Below, piece after piece: positions 63,531 through 64,000 of a stretch of 64,000 nt of DNA. The notes under the pieces are model-generated. The model was not told the origin of the DNA. It ran no database searches and was given only the letters and a program-made list of their open reading frames with translations. The position numbers and the translations under genes were made by a program. This DNA comes from Helicobacter sp. MIT 00-7814 (GTDB lineage Bacteria; Campylobacterota; Campylobacteria; Campylobacterales; Helicobacteraceae), in NCBI RefSeq assembly GCF_003364115.1, contig NZ_NXLL01000004.1, forward strand, positions 1-64,000, in the 5' to 3' direction. Position 1 is the first letter of the stretch, and every line of letters begins with the position of its first letter.

Positions 63531-64000
63531 CTAGATTTGTTGAAATTTTTCAAGAAAAGCGGTAATTTCTACATCTTTGCTAAATTCTATGCAAAGCTGA
63601 TTGTCCTTGATACTTGCCTTAAAATCTTTCTCTAAAAGCATTTTTTGCGCCTTTTGCAAAAGCTCTCTATTAAGAAGATTTTTTTTACCACTCTTAGATT
63701 CTCCAAAATCTTTAGAATCTTTTTGCGCGCTCAAATCCTTCTCGCCATTTTTGAGATTTTTGATGAGCGCCTCACTCTCGCGCACGCTTAGCTTCTGTCC
63801 GATGATAGAATCTGTAATGAGCCTTTGCTCTTTTGGGCTAAGTGTGACAAGCAATTTTGCGTGCCCTTGCGTGATTTTGCCCTCAATCAGATATTCCTGC
63901 ACGAAAGGCTCAAGGTTAAGTAAACGCAGAGTGTTGGTAATTTGCGTGCGGGATTTTTTGATTTTAGTAGAAAGCTCCTCATGAGTGATGTTATACTCAT
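63531..64000 (-). CDS. parB: Chromosome-partitioning protein ParB (partial, N-terminus beyond the window)
   Basis: About 156 C-terminal residues are visible; the frame runs off the right edge with no start. The in-frame translation of the edge gives EYNITHEELSTKIKKSRTQ, then NTLRLLNLEPFVQEYL, the helix-turn-helix that binds parS, followed by GKITQGHAKLL and a C-terminal dimerisation part. Binds parS and, with ParA (Soj), segregates chromosome origins. Its place upstream of atpF' agrees with HP1138-HP1137. Confidence 0.93.
   Translation of the reverse strand, partial: EYNITHEELSTKIKKSRTQITNTLRLLNLEPFVQEYLIEGKITQGHAKLLVTLSPKEQRLITDSIIGQKLSVRESEALIKNLKNGEKDLSAQKDSKDFGESKSGKKNLLNRELLQKAQKMLLEKDFKASIKDNQLCIEFSKDVEITAFLEKFQQI

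Noticed and set aside
63531-64000. Replication origin near parB and the HP1021-like gene
   Set aside because: No cluster of DnaA boxes or a dnaA gene is visible; the two genes are also 14 kb apart.

Overview
The window is a chromosomal segment from a member of the Campylobacterota, most likely a Helicobacter other than H. pylori. Many small blocks keep gene partnerships I know from H. pylori: panD-ybaB, purD-lptD-pnp, cmoB next to an HP0418-like gene, rnc-aroC, hldD-gmhB, ispDF with an HP1021-like regulator, and tolA/R/Q-atpC-D-G-A-H-F-F'-parB. It also holds genes I do not associate with H. pylori: a Crp/Fnr regulator with a hemerythrin, thiC and selB. No species is named. There is no rRNA, tRNA, CRISPR array, prophage or intact insertion sequence.

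Layout. 0.1-4.3 kb: an alcohol dehydrogenase and two tandem secreted outer-membrane-type proteins. 4.4-10.7 kb: panD, ybaB, a PDZ protein, ispA, surE, a TolC-like protein and tyrA. 10.7-17.5 kb: two methyltransferase genes, each broken at a ten-base poly-C/G tract. They flank a metallophosphoesterase and a likely nitrosative/redox-stress cluster (hemerythrin, DUF2249-like protein, polytopic membrane protein, Crp/Fnr regulator, CopD-like protein). 17.5-33.3 kb: lpxB, ispG, proA, a probable 6S RNA, purD, an RDD protein, lptD, a phosphoribosyltransferase, pnp, a thioesterase, cmoB, an HP0418-like protein, rnc and aroC. 33.5-46.1 kb: hldD, gmhB, a CNNM/CorC protein, a phosphate transporter, a TonB receptor, an MFS exporter, a metallopeptidase, rplI, an ankyrin protein, metK and a third frameshifted methyltransferase. 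46.2-64 kb: thiC, ispDF, the HP1021-like regulator, selB, ankyrin, HIT and pepD genes, the TolA/R/Q motor, the complete F1 and b/b' part of ATP synthase, and the C-terminal part of ParB.

The genes cover isoprenoid synthesis (ispG, ispDF, ispA), envelope assembly (lpxB, lptD, heptose genes, Tol), RNA handling (pnp, rnc) and energy coupling (ATP synthase).

Three things stand out. First, a dispersed intergenic element occurs about nine times at seven loci. It has a shared layout, and its hairpin stems change while staying paired; it usually ends in GATACAAT just before a start codon. Second, the heptamer AGATTCT/AGAATCT is strongly over-represented on both strands, in genes and spacers, like an uptake or recombination signal. 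Third, three orphan methyltransferase genes are each out of frame at or beside a homopolymer tract, which suggests stochastic switching of surface methylation.
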